Source of the DNA: Lagierella massiliensis | GTDB taxonomy: Bacteria; Bacillota; Clostridia; Tissierellales; Peptoniphilaceae | Assembly: GCA_030532135.1 (NCBI GenBank) | Contig: JAUNLT010000008.1 | Location: forward strand, 1 to 64,000 | Reading direction: 5' to 3' | Length of the DNA stretch: 64,000 bases | Notes under the pieces: model-generated | Told to the model about the DNA's origin: nothing | The model's input: the letters and a program-made list of their open reading frames with translations, nothing else | The model's database searches: none | Program-made: the position numbers and the translations under genes | Shown here: positions 62,584 through 64,000 of the stretch, in pieces | Numbering within the stretch: the first letter of the stretch is position 1 | How the letters are laid out: each line of letters opens with the position of its first letter

Positions 62584-62770
62584 AGTGGTTGAACTGTTTT
62601 ACTTTTTGATAGTTTTATTTCACGAACTGCTTTTATTAACTTCAACATAACATATTTTTCATTAAATGTTAAGTTGTTCTTGTTTCTATTTTATATATCA
62701 TCTCTTTATCACTGATTGTACTTTTTACAGAAAAGACGAAGTACATATGATAAATTCATTGCTCTAAAAT

Positions 62771-62809
62771 TTATATAAAATTTTTAAAGACTACTGGATC
62801 TAATAACAT
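62771..62809 (-). CDS. Possible 12-residue leader or signal peptide
   Basis: ATG at 62809 with AGAGG six bases upstream opens a frame MLLDPVVFKNFI, then stop. It is the first start codon after the promoter at 62842-62850. It could be a leader peptide, a short signalling peptide, a phage remnant or chance. Confidence 0.3.
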   Translation of the reverse strand: MLLDPVVFKNFI

Positions 62810-62827
62810 AACATTCCTCTTATGATA

Positions 62828-62850
62828 ATAATGTAAATTACATTATACCA
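62828..62850 (-). promoter_or_regulatory. Extended -10 promoter overlapped by a 19-bp palindrome
   Basis: TGGTATAAT (62850-62842) on the minus strand is an extended -10. ATAATGTAA and TTACATTAT (62828-62846), perfect 9-bp arms around one base, overlap it and look like an operator. Confidence 0.5.
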
Positions 62851-62853
62851 GAT

Positions 62854-64000
62854 TTAGAACACTATAAGCCCTCTATCATCATATACGGATTCATTTGTAT
62901 CATTCCCACATCTTATTGCCCTATCTAAAGCCATAATCGTTGCAATAACACCGTCTATTTTTTCTGTGGATTTTTCTTTATCTGCTTTAATGTTTCCAGC
63001 TGGGTCAGTTCGTATAAAGATATTATCCATCATCCATCTTAGAACTGGATGGCCTCCATGGACGAGTTTCCTTTCAAGGGGTAGTTTCATAAGTTCTTTT
63101 GTAGGAGGGCTCATATCCTTAAAGCCTTGACCAAAGGGTACGACAGTAAAACCCATACCTTCTAAGTTTTGAACTTGGATAAGTCTACCCGAATATCTCC
63201 CAGTTCTATTTGCTCCATAAAACTGGATGAGTCCCCTTGCTCTGTTGTCACTGCCTTTTACATTTTTCATGGCATCATATTTCCGAACCGATGATTTTGA
63301 TAGTTCTTGCCTGAGTTCCAAGATTTCTTTTATATCTCCTTTAGCATTTTTAAGAGCAGATTCTACATCTTTTTTAGCTAAAGATTCTATTTGAAGTCCT
63401 TTTTTATTTAGCCATTCTTTCAGCTGAAGAGGTGAGTTTGGATTTTCAAGCCCTGTTAGTTCTATGGCTTTTTTCATATTTTCATTCCTTAAACGCTCAT
63501 CTAATTGAATTGCTGTATCAAATAAAACCTCATCAATCAAAATTCCTCTATCATTAATCGTTTGATCGATCCAGTAATTTTTCCACTCCTTCTTAGGAAG
63601 TGGAAAAGCTGATAGTTTATTCTTTATTGCCATTTCTGTTTCAACGTCTCTTTTGTTATATTCTTTAAAAGTAGACCACTTTTCCTTATCGTTATGGGGT
63701 AAATTTCTATTTCTCATTCCATTAGTTTTCGTTGGTTTACAGGGAATAGAAAAATATCTAATGAGAGATTTTCCTTCGGTCATTTTCTGCTTATCTAGCT
63801 TTAATACTTCTCCTACCTTTTCAAGAGATAGGGGAAGTCCTAAATAGGCAGACCAAACCATGGTGCAGTACCAACCATTAGGTTTTAATTTTTCTCCTAT
63901 AAATCTAGAAAGACACACCCTTTCAAAGTTTGCATTAAAGGCCCACTTTTCTATACTTTTATCACTAAGTGCTGATAATATTTCATGAGGTATTGTCTCC
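62854..64000 (-). pseudogene. Prophage remnant: phage DNA polymerase front fused in frame to terminase large-subunit tail (runs off the window)
   Basis: The frame is open from beyond 64000 to 62854. The first part (64000 to about 63175) reads as a phage family A DNA polymerase: exonuclease-like KWAFNANFERVCLSRF, then WSTFKEYNKRDVETEMAIK, NDRGILIDEVLFD, and the palm entry GANRTGRYSGRLIQVQNL. From about 63162 on it switches to a phage terminase large-subunit C terminus: GMGFTVVPFGQGFKDMSPPTKEL, GGHPVLRWMMDNI, EKIDGVIATIMALDRAIR. The polymerase palm and most of the terminase are missing, so neither activity can remain. A GTG at 63918 is only internal. Confidence 0.78.

Larger units (their letters stand above)
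62519..62853 (-). other. Leader region of the bacteriocin-type exporter
   Basis: Contains an extended -10 with palindrome (62828-62850), a 12-codon frame (62771-62809), a second possible promoter (TTAACA-17 bp-TATGTT near 62645-62673) and an attenuator-like hairpin (62557-62583). No frame long enough for a lactococcin-972 precursor is seen. Confidence 0.5.

Noticed and set aside
62570-62853. Lactococcin-972 precursor gene
   Set aside because: No frame above 20 codons with a signal peptide occurs on the minus strand between the exporter and the phage remnant.
1-64000. CRISPR arrays, tRNA and rRNA genes
   Set aside because: No regularly spaced repeats, cloverleaf-like or rRNA-like sequences were recognised by eye; tRNAscan-SE or Infernal would be decisive.

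Overview
The window is AT-rich, with short 5' leaders, strong GGAGG ribosome sites, several TTG/GTG starts and many rho-independent terminators. Its enzymes are those of a strict anaerobe (rubrerythrin, flavodiiron protein, anaerobic sulfite reductase, ferredoxin-flavodoxin). I infer a low-GC Gram-positive anaerobe, plausibly Tissierellia/Peptoniphilaceae-like. That placement rests on gene content only. I saw no rRNA, tRNA, CRISPR array or recognised riboswitch.

Layout. 0-8.5 kb: a two-gene ThrE-type exporter, an FMN-binding lipoprotein, leucyl aminopeptidase, rubrerythrin, an S41-like protein without its serine, a DUF4298 gene broken by one stop, half of an AI-2E-type transporter, and a lysophospholipase-like hydrolase. 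8.7-12.2 kb: an operon of a membrane-anchored beta-lactamase-fold serine hydrolase, a response regulator and a histidine kinase, preceded by an 11-bp-period direct repeat. 12.2-20.4 kb: a DNA glycosylase, LD-carboxypeptidase, Na+ symporter, iron alcohol dehydrogenase, a DUF2812-PadR pair with PadR-type operators, and an alanine aminotransferase. 21.5-25.2 kb: a 5'-nucleotidase-like enzyme, a ferredoxin-flavodoxin and a hydrolase.

25.4-31.1 kb is a sulfur/NO/oxygen defence block. A four-domain persulfide-reductase-like protein is coupled to an ArsR repressor under a perfect 12+12 bp palindrome. Beside it lie a Crp/Fnr regulator, an Fe-S repair protein (Ric) and a flavodiiron protein. 32-36.4 kb: an iron-complex-type ABC importer that also carries a methyltransferase and is followed by a THEP1-type NTPase. 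37-41.2 kb: a K+/H+ antiporter, then a three-gene operon under a consensus promoter encoding a SipW-cognate TasA/camelysin-like protein, a SipW-type signal peptidase and a secreted protein with chitin-binding-like repeats. 42.5-45.7 kb: a second Crp/Fnr regulator, an HMA metal chaperone, a miniature Ric-like protein and a P1B ATPase with CPG in place of CPC/SPC.

48-55.8 kb: the siroheme operon diverges from asrABC, so cofactor synthesis faces the enzyme that uses it. 56-64 kb: a lipoprotein, a frameshifted IS200 transposase, an ABC-F protein with a leader peptide, an orphan lactococcin-972-type ABC exporter, and at the edge a degenerate prophage gene fusing the front of a phage DNA polymerase in frame to the tail of a terminase.

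All functional calls come from reading motifs and from remembered families; no database search was run.
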